Below are positions 33,657 through 44,544 of a stretch of DNA of 64,000 nt, piece by piece. Every line of letters begins with the position of its first letter. Position 1 is the first letter of the stretch. The DNA comes from Rana temporaria (taxonomy: Eukaryota > Chordata > Amphibia > Anura > Ranidae): positions 17,449,752 to 17,513,751 of the forward strand of contig NC_053490.1 of the NCBI RefSeq assembly GCF_905171775.1, in the 5' to 3' direction. A program made the position numbers and the translations under genes. The notes below the pieces were generated by a model. The model searched no databases and was not told where the DNA came from. It saw only the letters and a list, made by a program, of their open reading frames with translations.

Positions 33657-34834
33657 TCGTAATCATTATTAGCCCAGAGCTATCCCAGTAATAATAACAT
33701 ATCATTACGTCGTTGAGGGATAGAACTGTACATCTGTCGTACATTGAAATGAATCTCCTTCTAATGAAATGATACAATGCTACAATGATACAATGCTAAA
33801 ATGACACAAGTGGTTCCTATGCTACTACAACAATACAAGTGTTTACAACGATACAAATGGCAACAAGTGGTTAAATGTTGAAGTAGCAGACAGATGTCAT
33901 GGCTGATGTAGCTCTGGGCTAAGTTTTGGAAACCCAAAGTGGTGGGGGGATGGGTGTTATAAAAGGTTTTTAATGAACCGTGTGCTGCACCGGGCTTCCA
34001 TATTCAAATTCCCTCCCCCTGGTCTTGCTTATAACCCGATTATCTACCCTGATTCCTATTCTGGCTCTTGGAGACAATACTTGTGGACTTCCCCATCAAA
34101 CAATGACTAATGAGAAGTAAATTAACGTGGTGCCTTTAACTCTCTCATTCCCTGATTAGGAGGAATAAGGACTCCTCCACAGTCTGTACCGACCAGCATG
34201 ACACACGATGCACTCAGCTCGACGTATAATACTGCGACGTGTACCATGGACAGCGCCAAGAGGACACAATGTGATTCCCTCCCTTACACAAACCTGGGCT
34301 GAGTGAATAACCTGATTGTCAGGTTAATCCAATGGCTTCAATACTTTCAGCATCACTAAAGAAACAGCAGAAACTCTGACTTTGCTGGCTGCATGCTTGA
34401 TCCCAGTCCGTGACCCCAAAAGTATGGAAGCAAGAGACAGCCAGGCAATGAGTATTTTCAGCAGAAAGAAAGCAAAGGCAGATCCCATATATGTCCCGGC
34501 ACCATCTTTCCTTAAAGTGTACGTATAGCCAAAAGTTTTTGTTGCTGATTTTGGATAGAGTAGGGAAGAGTAAAATCCTATCAAGCTGTGTCCTGTGTGT
34601 GTGTGTGTGTGTGTGTGGGGGGGGGGGGGTTCTTTTCACTTCCTGAGAGAGTGAGAAACTTATATAGCGCAACACATGCAAACTGAATCGCCTCTGGACT
34701 TCCTGTCTTGGAGGTGCAACAGGAAGTGAGAGGAAGTCTCCCCAAAGTGAGTGGATCCCCAAAGTGAGTGGATTTGCCATCTTAGAGTGATGCCAACTTT
34801 CATAAAAACTGTAAAGTAGACATGAGCGGTTCAT
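33657..34834. other. Interval with no recognised gene
   Basis: 'atacaatgctacaatgatac'-type short repeats (33770-33860), a (GT)n tract at about 34594-34617 followed by a G-run. A 171-codon minus-strand ORF (34319-34834) spans the GT tract and shows no family resemblance. Confidence 0.5.
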
Positions 34835-34837
34835 TTA

Positions 34838-35236
34838 GACCCCTTTCACACTGAGGCGTTTTTCAGGCAGTCTAGCGCTAAAAATAGCGCCTAAATACCG
34901 CCTGAAAAACTCCTGCCCTGCAGTCTCAGTGTGAAAGCCCGAGGCGATGCGCTGGCGGGACCGCTCCAAAAGTCCTACCAGCAGCATCTTTGGAGCAGTG
35001 AGAGGAGCGGTGTGTTTACCGCTCCTCCACCGCTTCTTCCCATTGAAAACAATGGGACACCGCGGCTATACCGCAGAGGCGCATTGCCGGCGGTATTAAC
35101 CCTTTTTCAGCCACTAGCGAGAGTTAAAACCGCATCGCTAGTGGTCGATTACCGCCACAATTCCGACGGTATAGCCCCGCTAAAAATAGCGACGCTTTAC
35201 CGCCACCGCACCTCCCGCCCCAGTGTAAAAGGGGCC
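34838..35236. mobile_element. TIR element, TTCACAC-end family
   Basis: GACCCCTTTCACACTGAGGCG at the left and CCCAGTGTAAAAGGGGCC at the right, flanked by TTA and TAA. Internal motifs 'ctagcgctaaaaatagcgcc' and 'accgc' recur. Confidence 0.78.
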
Positions 35237-35239
35237 TAA

Positions 35240-36380
35240 GTTCAAAAGCTAAATTTGGACACAATTTTTGTTATATGGAGATTTGGATGTTTATTGAATC
35301 ACAATAGTAGCAAATTTAAACAAATCCAAAATAAGAAAATTTTGTCCATAAAATAAATAATCCCAATTTGAATCAGATTTGAATCGGATTCAAAAAAGAA
35401 ATTGAATTTGTTATTGTATTTTCCAAGAATACAATAAAAAATATTTGAAAAGAAAAGAAAAAAGAAATTGAATTTGAAAACAAATTTGAAATGTAAACAT
35501 GTTGGTGGCTATTGCTGATTTCCTTCAAAGACTGAGTGTATCAGTTTTAAAATATAGCCTTCTTTCAAAATTTGAAAATAAAAGAATAGAGTAGAAACAA
35601 AAGAAAATTGAATAGATAGAATTTATCTGTCTTCCGTAATTCAAATTTCAAATTTTTGAATAGAACAGAATACATTTAAAAAGATAATGGCCGTCTTTTG
35701 AAATTCAAATAGAATAAAATAAAATAGAAAGAATCTAGCCGTCTAATGGAATAACATTTTTGAAAAGCACAGAAAAGAATAGGAGAAAACGGAGTAAAAA
35801 ATAAATAAAAAAATAGAAAAATAAAATAGAAGAAAATAGGAAGAATATAGCCATCTTCTGAAATTAAAATTAAAAAAAAAGCACAGAAAAGAATAGAAGA
35901 AAACAGAGTAAAAAAATAAATAATAATAATAATAGAATCGAAGAAATAATAGAAAAGAAGAAAATAGAAAGAATATAGCCATCTTCTGAAATTAAAATTT
36001 TAAAAAGCACAGAAAAGAATAGAAGAAAACAGAGTAAAAAAAATAATAAATAATAATAATAGAATAGAAGAAATAACAGAATAGAATAAAATAGAAAGAA
36101 TATAGCCATCTTCTGAAGTTCGAAATTTTGAAATTCACAAAGATTGGAATAAAATAAAATAGAAAGAATATAGCTGTGTTCCAAAATTCGAATAGAATAG
36201 AACCAGCTATTCTTCACAATGAATTTGGATTGATTTGATATTTTCAACTCAAATTGGATTTGAATACTTCACATCCTTAGGAAGACATCTAATCTGGTTG
36301 AAAACGAATAAACAAAACTCAAACTAAACAAATACAGCAAAACTAAATAAGTAACTTAACAAATTGATCTGTAATTAAAC
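35240..36380. repeat. A-rich region with ~115-bp imperfect repeats
   Basis: Units around 'gaatatagccatcttctgaa' and 'gcacagaaaagaatagaaga' recur at about 35850, 35975 and 36100, with diverged copies back to 35570. No coding signal in either strand. Confidence 0.85.
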
Positions 36381-36389
36381 AATTTGTTT

Positions 36390-36894
36390 TCGTACTCCGC
36401 ATGTCTACTTCAAAGGTTTTGATTTTCCCTAGTGACAAGGGTCAATAGGACAGGACAAATAGATTAGAAAGTGTGAATCTCCCATGTGATTTCACCTCCA
36501 AATACTGAAAGGTTTTTTCACAGTAAGAGCTGTGAAAATGTGAAACAGACTCCCTCCAGAGGTGGTTCTGGCCAGCTCAGTAGATTGCTTTAAGAAAGGC
36601 CTGGATACTTTCCTAAATGTACAGAATATAACTGAGTACTAAGATTTGTAGGTAAAGTTGATCCGGGGTAAATCCGATTGCCTCTCGGGGGATCAGGAAG
36701 GAATTTTTTCCCCTGCTGTAGCAAATTGGATCTCATGCTCTGCTGGGGTTTTTTGCCTTCCTCTGGATCAACTGTGGGTATGGAGTTGGGTGTATGGGAT
36801 TGTACTGTGTTTTTTTATTTTGTTTTTTAATTTTTTGTGGTTGAACTGGATGGACTTGTGTCTTTTTTCAACCTGGCTAACTATGTAACTATGT
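36390..36894 (+). mobile_element. CR1-type LINE 3' end
   Basis: The run 'gggatcaggaaggaattttt', 'ttttttgccttcctctggat', 'gttgaactggatggacttgt' and 'ttttttcaacctggctaact', ending in repeated 'atgtaactatg', is the hallmark of a CR1 3' UTR with terminal short repeats. The family resemblance is from memory. No RT sequence is left upstream, so it is a 5'-truncated insertion lying about 230 bp beyond the TPBGL stop codon. Confidence 0.85.
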
Positions 36895-36899
36895 GGTGA

Positions 36900-37125
36900 T
36901 ATAGACAGCAATATAAACTTGGCAAAGGACCTAACTCTTCCACACTCCATCCAAAACAATAAAACAAACAATGTTTTGCCTTTACATACCCTTTAAAAGC
37001 TCATTGGCCTCTAGCTTGACCTATGGCGTAGATCCAAGCCCAGAATTCATGTCCTATGACTTTATCTCCTCTATGCATTGAAATTGTTAAAAAAGAAACG
37101 TCATTCACGGCGTGAGCGATCAAGT
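36900..37125 (-). other. 3' flank / 3' UTR of TPBGL with repeat fragment
   Basis: No AATAAA is seen on the minus strand between the stop codon and the CR1 tail. 36900-36992 ends 'cctttacatacccttt', reminiscent of TTAA foldback termini. The nearest minus-strand AATAAA (about 36813-36818) lies inside the CR1 tail. The transcript may therefore end within repeat DNA. Confidence 0.45.
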
Positions 37126-38199
37126 TTATATCCCAGTAGAAGCATTTGATCTCCTGGGATCTGAGTCCTGCTCGTACCGGTAGTGATAGCCCTCCATCTG
37201 GTCCCTGCAGGCCTCCCGGAAGTTGTTCATCCACCTTTTAATCCCTCGCCTGTTTAGGTAGAGGACCATGAGAAATATGACCCCAATGAGAGCCAGGACT
37301 ATCCCAAAGAAGACATAGGATGCTGTCTCCATGTTCTCGTTTGAACATTTCAGGTTGTCGCCTCTGAGGTTGGTGACCAAGGAACCATTCAAGGCCGAAG
37401 GTCCGAAGCACTGGAGCTGCCGGGCGTCCAAAGTCTGGGAAGTGTTTCGAAACCAAAAAATCATTTCCTTGATCCGACAATCACAAAAAATGGGGTTGGG
37501 GCTAATATAAAGCCGGGCATTCTTGTCTCTGAGCACCGAGATCTCCTCCTCTTTGAGTCTCTTAATAGAGTTATTTCCAAGGTGGACAGTCTGCAAGTTC
37601 TCCAGATCCTTCACAGCCATGGGGAAAGACTGTAGCTCATTTCCAGATAGCTCTAGAGTCCTAAGACTCGGCAAATGTTGAGCCCATCGAGAGTTAAAAA
37701 TGTTGCTTCGGGCTGGTTCTCGGAGAGCTTGGTTTAATTTTAAAACTTGAAGCTGAGATAATCCTGCAAAAGCATCATCAGGAAGGGAGTTGAGGGCATT
37801 GAAGCTCATGTCCAAGGTGGTGAGGCTTGGGAGGTCAGAGAAAGCCCTGGCCTCTATGGCTTGGAGGTTGCCGCTGGCAAGTACAAGTGTTGTCAAATTG
37901 TACAGGCTTGTTCCATTTCTCTGGAAGGCTGAGGCTGGGAGGACGGTGATATTGCTGTTGGTGATTGACAGGTTCTGGACCCAGTGTGGTAAATCCCCCG
38001 GAATCTCCTGGAGAGACGAAGAGCGGCATTGCACAAGGCTGCTCTTGCTGTAACAGTCACAGTTTAAGGGACACGATAAGGTGGCATTCAGGAAGATCAG
38101 CAGCCCGACCAACTTGAAAACCAGACTGCCATTGGCTTCAGCTAATTTCAGTAGCGTGTTGTTGGGGTTGCCATGGCAATCAGGGCGTCTCGGTGACAT
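37126..38199 (-). CDS. TPBGL: Trophoblast glycoprotein-like LRR membrane protein
   Basis: A single 357-residue ORF. Residues ~24-42 are a hydrophobic signal segment after an unusually long N-region. An LRR N-cap has Cys at 43, 47, 49 and 58. LRR strands follow ('LTTLVLASGNL', 'LTTLDMSFNAL', 'LRTLELSGNEL', 'LQTVHLGNNSI'). An LRR C-cap 'NPIFCDC' is near 236-241, with Cys 264 and 285. A membrane span ('YVFFGIVLALIGVIFLMVLY') covers ~295-314, then a ~42-residue tail with 'REACRDQMEGYHYRYEQDSD'. The juxtamembrane and tail block is the family signature and fits TPBGL better than TPBG; this is from memory. At least eight N-glycosylation sequons lie in the ectodomain. The C-terminus STGI could bind a class I PDZ domain. 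TPBG (5T4/WAIF1) acts at the cell surface and dampens Wnt/beta-catenin signalling; TPBGL's role is little known. The ATG has A at -3 and is the only suitable upstream start. It is slightly shorter than human TPBGL (about 380). Confidence 0.93.
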   Translation of the reverse strand: MSPRRPDCHGNPNNTLLKLAEANGSLVFKLVGLLIFLNATLSCPLNCDCYSKSSLVQCRSSSLQEIPGDLPHWVQNLSITNSNITVLPASAFQRNGTSLYNLTTLVLASGNLQAIEARAFSDLPSLTTLDMSFNALNSLPDDAFAGLSQLQVLKLNQALREPARSNIFNSRWAQHLPSLRTLELSGNELQSFPMAVKDLENLQTVHLGNNSIKRLKEEEISVLRDKNARLYISPNPIFCDCRIKEMIFWFRNTSQTLDARQLQCFGPSALNGSLVTNLRGDNLKCSNENMETASYVFFGIVLALIGVIFLMVLYLNRRGIKRWMNNFREACRDQMEGYHYRYEQDSDPRRSNASTGI

Positions 38200-38572
38200 C
38201 TTTCGGAGTTGTGTATGAATTTAGGACACGGCCCCAAAGTACCGAAAGTGCTTTGCCGTCCTCCTGTCCGTCGGTGTAACGAAGCACCAAGATCGACTTC
38301 TCTTTCATTCTCAGATGCTGTCAATATGTTGGAAGGCTGGACGCCCCTTCTGAAGCTAGACGAGCTTGCCGTCCTTGCTTGGAACTCTTAATTTGATTTT
38401 GACGTCTCTGGCAGGTCAGATGGATGGACTAGTGTCTAACGGAGATGCCTCTCCCCCCCTCTTCTCCCTCCCGCCTCTCCCCATCAGCTGCTCCACTCTC
38501 TTATTGAAGAAGAGAGGCTGGAGTGATTCGCTAGGATGTATTCCCAGCTGGAACAAGCCTTGCCTAGCTCTC

Positions 38573-38583
38573 ATTTATACCTA
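38573..38583 (-). promoter_or_regulatory. Candidate TATA box for TPBGL
   Basis: On the minus strand 'ctagGTATAAATGAG' lies about 375 bp upstream of the TPBGL ATG. A start about 30 bp downstream would give a ~350-nt 5' UTR without needing an intron. The call rests on motif and position only. Confidence 0.45.
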
Positions 38584-38584
38584 G

Positions 38585-38866
38585 CTGCTGCTTAACCCTG
38601 CCAGAGCTCCAAAGACAAAGGGAGCCGGATAGGCATGGCTCCAGTGTCACTCCATGAACAGATACTCCAGAAATCATCCCTCAGGCTGCCATAGACACAA
38701 TGGTCACAAGTGATGCTGGCAGAGTGCAGGGACCACAAATAATCCTAATAATCAGGGGTCACCCTTCATCACTTGCTAACCCTCACATGAGTAGAAGGGT
38801 ATTACTTCATTTTCTTTTATGAAACAAGTCAACCTCTCTCGTAATCTCTATTATGTTCTCTGTATG
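38585..38866. other. TPBGL upstream region
   Basis: Non-repetitive sequence between the candidate TATA box and the polypyrimidine tract, with an E-box-like CAGCAG/CAGCTG context near 38580. No other element recognised; it may hold proximal regulatory sequence. Confidence 0.35.
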
Positions 38867-40845
38867 TGTTTCTCTCTTCTCTTTCTCTCTCCACATCTCT
38901 TTGTCTTTCTTCTCTATCCTGCTCTCTCTCTTCGTGTCTCTTTCTCTCACTCTCTCTGTCTTTCTTTTTCTCTTTCTCTCTCTCCACATCTCTTTGTCTT
39001 TCTTCTCTATCCTGCTCTCTCTCTCTCTCTCTTTGCGTCTCTTTATCTTACTCTTTCTTTCTTTTTCTCTTTCTCTCTCTCCTTCTCACTCTCTCTTTCT
39101 TTCTCTCTTTTTCTCTCCCTGCTCTTTTCTTCCTCTTTCTTTCTTTCTTTCTTTCTCTTTCTTTTTCTTTCTTTCTTTCTTTCTTGCTTGCTATCTCTCC
39201 TTTTTTCTTCACTGTCTCTCTTTTTTACCGTGTCTACCTTTTTCCCCCTGACTCTTACTCTCTCTCACTGTCTCTTTTCTCTCTCCCTGTCTCTCCCTCC
39301 TTGTACCTCTCCCATTCTCTCTCTCTCTTTCTCTTCCCTCTCTCTCTACTTTCTCTCTCTTTTTTTTGTTGCTTACCGTCTTTCTTTTTTTTTCTCCCAG
39401 CCTCTCTCTCATTCTCCCTCTGCCTCTCCCCCCCTCTCTCTCTCTCCCTCCTTTTCACTCTCTCTCACTTTTTTTTTTTACTACCTCTCCCTTTTTGTCC
39501 CTGCCTCTCTCTCTCTTCCTCCTTGTCTGTCCTCTCCTCTCTCTTCTATCCCTGTCTATCTCCCCCCCTCTCTCTCTCTCTATCTTCCTCCCCCTCTCTC
39601 TCTCTTTTTTGCTTACTGTCTCTCTTTTTTTCTCCCTGCCCCATCTCTCTCTCTCTCTCGCTCCCTCTCTCTCTCTATGGCCCCGTACACACGAGAGGAT
39701 CGATCCGCTGAAATTGATCCGCGGATCGGTTTCAGCGAATAGATCCGCTGGTGTGTACGATCCAGCGGATATTTATCCGCGGATATATTTCGGGCCGACC
39801 GATTTCCAGCGGATAAAAATTTCTTAGCATGCTAAGAAATCTATTCGCTGGAATCGGCTCCAGCGGATCGATCCGGTGGTCTGTACAGACTCACCGGATC
39901 GATCCGTCCGAACCGATCCCTCGCATGCGTCGTAATCATTCGACGCATGCGTGGATATCCTTATATGACAGCGTCGCGCACGTCGCCGCGTCATCATCGC
40001 GGCGACGGCGCGACACGTCACCGCGGTGTGAATTCGGCGCGGATTTCGATCCGATGGTGAGTACAATCCAGCGGATCGAAATCCTCAGAGGATTTATCCG
40101 CGGAAACGGTCCGGAGGACCGTATCCGCGGATAAATCCTCTCGTGTGTACCCGGCATATGTCTCTTCCCCTCTATTTCTCTCTCCCTCCTCTCCCTCTCT
40201 CTTTATCCCTGTCTCTCTTTTTCTCCCCATCTCTCTCGCTCTCTTTTTCTCTCCCTGTTCTTTTTTTCGTTCTCTTTTACACAGTTTTTTTTTCTCTCCG
40301 TCTCTCTTTTTCTCTCCCTCCTTGTCTTTCCCTCTCTCTCTCTCTCTCTCCCTCCCCATGTCTCCCTCTCTCTTTTTCTCTCCCTATCTTTCTTTCTCTC
40401 CCTCCTCTCTCTCACTCTTTTTTTCTCCCCCCCTGTCTTTCTCTTTCTCTCCCGCCTTGTCTCTCCCTGTCTCTCTCTTTCTTTTACTCTTCCTGTCTCT
40501 TTCTTTCTCTCCCTCCTCTACTCTCTCTCGCTCTCTTCTTTCCCTGTGTCTCTCTCTTTTTTTCTCCCTGCCTCTCTCGTTCTTTCTCTCCCTGCCCATC
40601 TCTCTCTCTCTTTTTCTCTCCCTTGATTTTTATTTCTCTCCCTCCTCTCTTTCTCTCTCTCTTTATCTCCCTCTCTTCTCCCCCTCTCTCTCACCTTTTC
40701 TCTCCTTGTCTCTCTCTTTCTCCCCCTCGTTCTTTCTCTCGCTCTCTCTTTCACTCTCATTGTAACTCTCCCTGTCAGTCTACCTCATTTTCTGTTTCTC
40801 TCTCTCTCTCTTTCTCTCTCTCCTCTCCCTGTCTTTCTCTCAAAT
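38867..40845 (+). repeat. Polypyrimidine (CT)n-rich tract split by a TIR element
   Basis: 38867-39677 and 40157-40845 are almost entirely C and T, with tcttt, ctctctc and tccct motifs. The two halves are one tract interrupted by the element at 39678-40156. Ser/Leu/Phe ORFs on + and Arg/Glu ORFs on - are composition artefacts. Confidence 0.95.
39678..40156. mobile_element. TIR element with GTACACACG-type ends in the CT tract
   Basis: TGGCCCCGTACACACGAGAGG at the left and CTCTCGTGTGTACCCGGCA at the right are inverted, with TA at both outer edges. The interior repeats 'gatccgcggat' and 'cagcggat' words in both orientations, giving many small hairpins. Confidence 0.85.
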
Positions 40846-40925
40846 TCAAATTCAAAGCTTTATTGGCAGGACCAAATACATGTTAGCATTGCCAAAGCAG
40901 TTGAGTTTGTATAAGGAAAAGGGAA
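40846..40925 (-). mobile_element. Probable non-LTR retrotransposon 3' end
   Basis: Read on the minus strand it ends 'gccaataaagctttgaattt' followed by repeated 'gaattt'. This is a polyadenylation-like signal and short terminal repeats typical of some vertebrate LINE tails. The rest of the element is absent. Confidence 0.45.
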
Positions 40926-41473
40926 GGGGGTAATATAAAGGGGAATGGACATAAGTATGTGAAAGGATTTTTAAGTCCTCAGTTTCTCATGTCCCTCTCA
41001 GTCTGTGACACGCTGTCACATATTGGGCAGCTACCTTTACCATTGGTTCCTCAGTCTATGTCATATTGCGCAGCTATGCTCCCCAATGACACCTTTTCTC
41101 CCTGTAGAATGTGGAGTCTCATCTCCTCTTCTAAAGAGTTGAAGTCCAGGATGACAGTGTAGAGTCTCTAGAAATGTGTACCTGGGGCCCCCGTAGCATG
41201 AAATGGCCCTCAACTTCCAGTGCCCCCCCTAGTCACACTGCACTCTCTTTTTCTATTGCCTATTATTGTTTTATTAATTGTTACATGTTTCTTTTCAAAC
41301 CTTATGGACTTGTCATTGGAACATTTTATATATTTTTTGTTCCACTCCTACTTTTCTTTTGATTTCCAGTGCTCTCTTTTGCTAGACCAACCTTAGGTAG
41401 GGGCGGGTTTAGGTTATCACCTGCCCCCTATCCATTGATTAGCACACCTGTGCTCCTTTTCAGGAGACCTTAA

Positions 41474-41864
41474 GGGCTCTTTCACACGGAGCGGATCCGT
41501 ATTGATCCGCTCCGTTAGCCCGTTTGGCTCAGCGGGGATTCCTCTGTAATCCCCGCTGAGCTGTCGGCGGACAGGGCGGTCCCCGCACACAGTGCAGAGA
41601 CCGCCCTGTCTCTCTTCCGCTCTCCCCTATGGGGAATCGGATGAATACGGACCGTGTGTCCGTATTCATCCGATCCGTTCCGCCGGACGGAAAAAAAATA
41701 GGGTTTTCTTCCGTCCGCAAAAGCGGAACTTTGCGGACGCGGATGGTTGCGGACGTTAGCGGATGCATCATCCGCTAACGTCTGCAATCCCATAGGGATC
41801 CATTACAAGTCCGTAAACGGACTTGTAATAAACGGACCGTTTGTCCGTACGTCTGAAAGGGGCC
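41474..41864. mobile_element. TIR element, TTCACAC-end family, TSD TAA
   Basis: GGGCTCTTTCACACGG at the left and GTCTGAAAGGGGCC at the right with TAA on both flanks (41471-41473 and 41865-41867). Internal palindromes include 'gcggatccgtattgatccgc' and 'ggattcctctgtaatcc'. Confidence 0.83.
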
Positions 41865-42947
41865 TAAAATTCATAGGTAGGACTGCAGCTATACAGAGTG
41901 CCTTGTCGTTGGCCTGCAGCTTCCCAGGTATCTGCAGATACATGCAACTAAACCTCTGTTTCTATTCACACACATTTAGACAGATTCATTTGGTTTAGTG
42001 CTTTTTTGGTTGGCAACTTTGAGCCTGGCCAATATGGAAACATTTTTTATATTCCATATATTTATTTAATTGCATACTGCTAAAAACGCATCTCATCTAA
42101 AGTCCCAACCCTCCCCTCTTTTTGTATCTATTTACAGGGATGGTAGTTCTATCATATGCCTCATCTAAAGTCCCAACCCTACCCCCCCCCCCTTTTTGAA
42201 CATGTTCCATTTCAAACCTTATGGACTTGTCATTGGAATATTTTATATATTTTTTGTTTGCATTATTACCCATTCGTGTTATGTCTATTGGTTTGAACAG
42301 CACCTTGGCGGATGGTGGTGCTATAGGATCAATGATAAAATAACAAATACAGTCCCTTGATGAAGTCTCGTGGCCATGACATCAAGTGCCTTTAAAAAGT
42401 CCCACTTTGGGGAAAATTCTCAATCTTTTTATGACGTAACGCGTAGGGCGTGAAGAGAGGCAGACGAGGACCAGAAGTGACGGGGGGGGGGGGGGGGGGT
42501 CAGTCTTAGTACCTGGTGTAGTTTTACTGTGGCTTTTCTAGGTCCCAAATGGACAAGAGGCTTTGGAGTGTCTGGAAATGTTGAGACATCTTGGTGGATA
42601 ATTACGTACAGGCATAACTTCTATTGGTTGGAGGTGAGAGTTCTGAGAGCATGTGGGGTATAATTTTAGGAGCACATCTATATCTACCCAGCTGTGGGAC
42701 AGCATGGAAGGAGCAATGTATTGTTATGTTCAAGAAGAGACAGATCACTATACGTTGTTTAATATTCGGCAATTGTGTTTGCATATTTTTAGGACACTAA
42801 CTGACATCATTTAGGTGGAATATATGTGATTTCCATGGTGCATATATACATTTATTTGTTATTTTATACATAAGTAGCACTACCCCCGAAGGAGCTGCTG
42901 GTTTGTTTTGGGTGGCATGTTACCTCGTGTTCCTCTGCCGTCTAGGG

Positions 42948-43464
42948 TAGGGTGACCAGACATCCCCGGTTTCAGGGGACAGTCCCCGGATTGAGGACAC
43001 TGTCCCCAGACAAAGTCTGCCCCCAGTTTTGTCCCTGGATTGGATTTGAACAGGGGCTGGGGCAATTTCAAAGACAGTCAATGCAGAATTAAAAAAAAAT
43101 TACACCCCCCCGCTCCGCCGCGCCTAGTAGCTTAGGGGTGTATTTTTTTCCATTATCTATGCCCCTTTCTGATGATCATGTGCTGGTCGGAATGGAGTGA
43201 ATATTTCTTCAGTTTCGGGTGCATGCCCATTCATCTCCGCTCGCATGTTCTTCTGTCTTGGCTCAAGTCTCGGCCAGCCACCTGCCTTTTTATCGCCTTC
43301 CCTTCCCTGGCAGAGGGATCTTCCTCCGCTCCCCACCCAGTAGTAGCTGGGGCCCAGAGAGTTAGACTTGACAGGCGGTGGCGGGCAGAGTGTCGCTGAT
43401 TGCTGCCATTACTAGTAAAAAAAAATATGTCCCCTGATTTTATTTTAAAAATCTGGTCACCTTA
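42948..43464. mobile_element. Non-autonomous hAT (TAGGGTGACCAGA ends)
   Basis: TAGGGTGACCAGACAT at the left and ATCTGGTCACCTTA at the right are inverted, with a perfect 8-bp duplication GTCTAGGG (42940-42947 and 43465-43472). The interior repeats 'gtccccgg' and 'tgtcccc' near the left end. No transposase. Confidence 0.93.
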
Positions 43465-43472
43465 GTCTAGGG

Positions 43473-44540
43473 GTATTTGGTGAAAGTTGTAGTAACAGAA
43501 TGTCCACGTGTCTTTTTCTGTGCTCTTTATTACCCAGCCGGGTAAAAGCAATAAAACTTAGTGAAGAATAGAGGTTTAGCGAAAGTGGAGATAGCAGATT
43601 CAGGAGTGAGCAATAGGGAAACAGTCCTGCTTCCAACAATACTTTCTTTTTCACCACTCCAGCCTGAGTGGGTATAGCGTACCCGGATAGGCCACTCTCA
43701 CAAACCTGGCAGCTAGAATGTCACTCGGAACTTGGGAAAGAAGTCTCTGCCACAGACCCTCCCTATGGTTGAAATAGCGGAGGTAATCCTCCTTAGCAGA
43801 CTTGACACCTGGATCTCCTTCAGGTAGTTTTAAATTAGGGAACCATCTGACAGGTGGCCAACATCCAGCCTCTCGGTGTCCGGTTCCCCTGGTCCCCGAT
43901 GGATGGTCAGGCCCCTATTGGAACACCAGCCTCTGGTACTCCTCAGGCAGACTCTCCACCATACAGCTTCCTCCAACAGGACGGACAGCCCAGGACCTCT
44001 TTAGATGGGACCCAGTCGACTACTGAGTCCCCAAATGGCAGATCAATTTCTCCGGGCCAACGTGCACCCCAGCCCAGAAGGCCATTTGCCGGGGCGGCGT
44101 GAAGGTGGGCACCACACGAGGAGAAGACCCAGGAAAATGGAGTCTGCCTCATAAATGCCCTCCCCCAGCATGCACAGCCAACTCCTCCTGATAGGCTGCT
44201 GGGTAAGAGCACCCAATCTTCGACTCCACTGCTGCCACCTGCCAACCTGGGGTGTGATCAGCCACCCAGATACAACAGAATGAGCCGTGTTGTGGGTAAC
44301 TCTGCACTGCCAGTGAAAAATGAAGCTGCTAACACAGCTAATTGGAAAAAAAGCAAGTGAAAAAATTGTATTATGTATGTGTAGCGCTTAGAATAATACA
44401 ATAAATAATAAAATAAATGTATCAAAAATTAACATAAATAATACTGTATAAATACAAAACAATTGTGAAAAATGTTCAGTGAAATCTCACAAAGATAAAA
44501 TGTGAACCAAATACTGATAATAAGTCCATGTGTGACCGTA
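43473..44540. other. Unassigned ~1-kb segment in the palindrome loop
   Basis: Mixed sequence with small ORFs (for example 43802-44026) lacking known motifs. It resumes the text broken by the hAT at 42948 and could be LTR-like, but no partner LTR is seen. Confidence 0.35.
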
Positions 44541-44544
44541 AATG

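Noticed and set aside
34319..34834. 171-codon minus-strand ORF
   Set aside because: It reads through a (GT)n microsatellite (the Thr-His run) and matches no family.
38819..40886. Long Ser/Leu/Phe ORFs in the CT tract
   Set aside because: Pyrimidine-only sequence is open in all frames, and the tract is interrupted by a transposon.
43473..44300. Possible LTR or gene in the palindrome loop
   Set aside because: No second LTR, no polypurine tract and no protein motif; reported only as unassigned.
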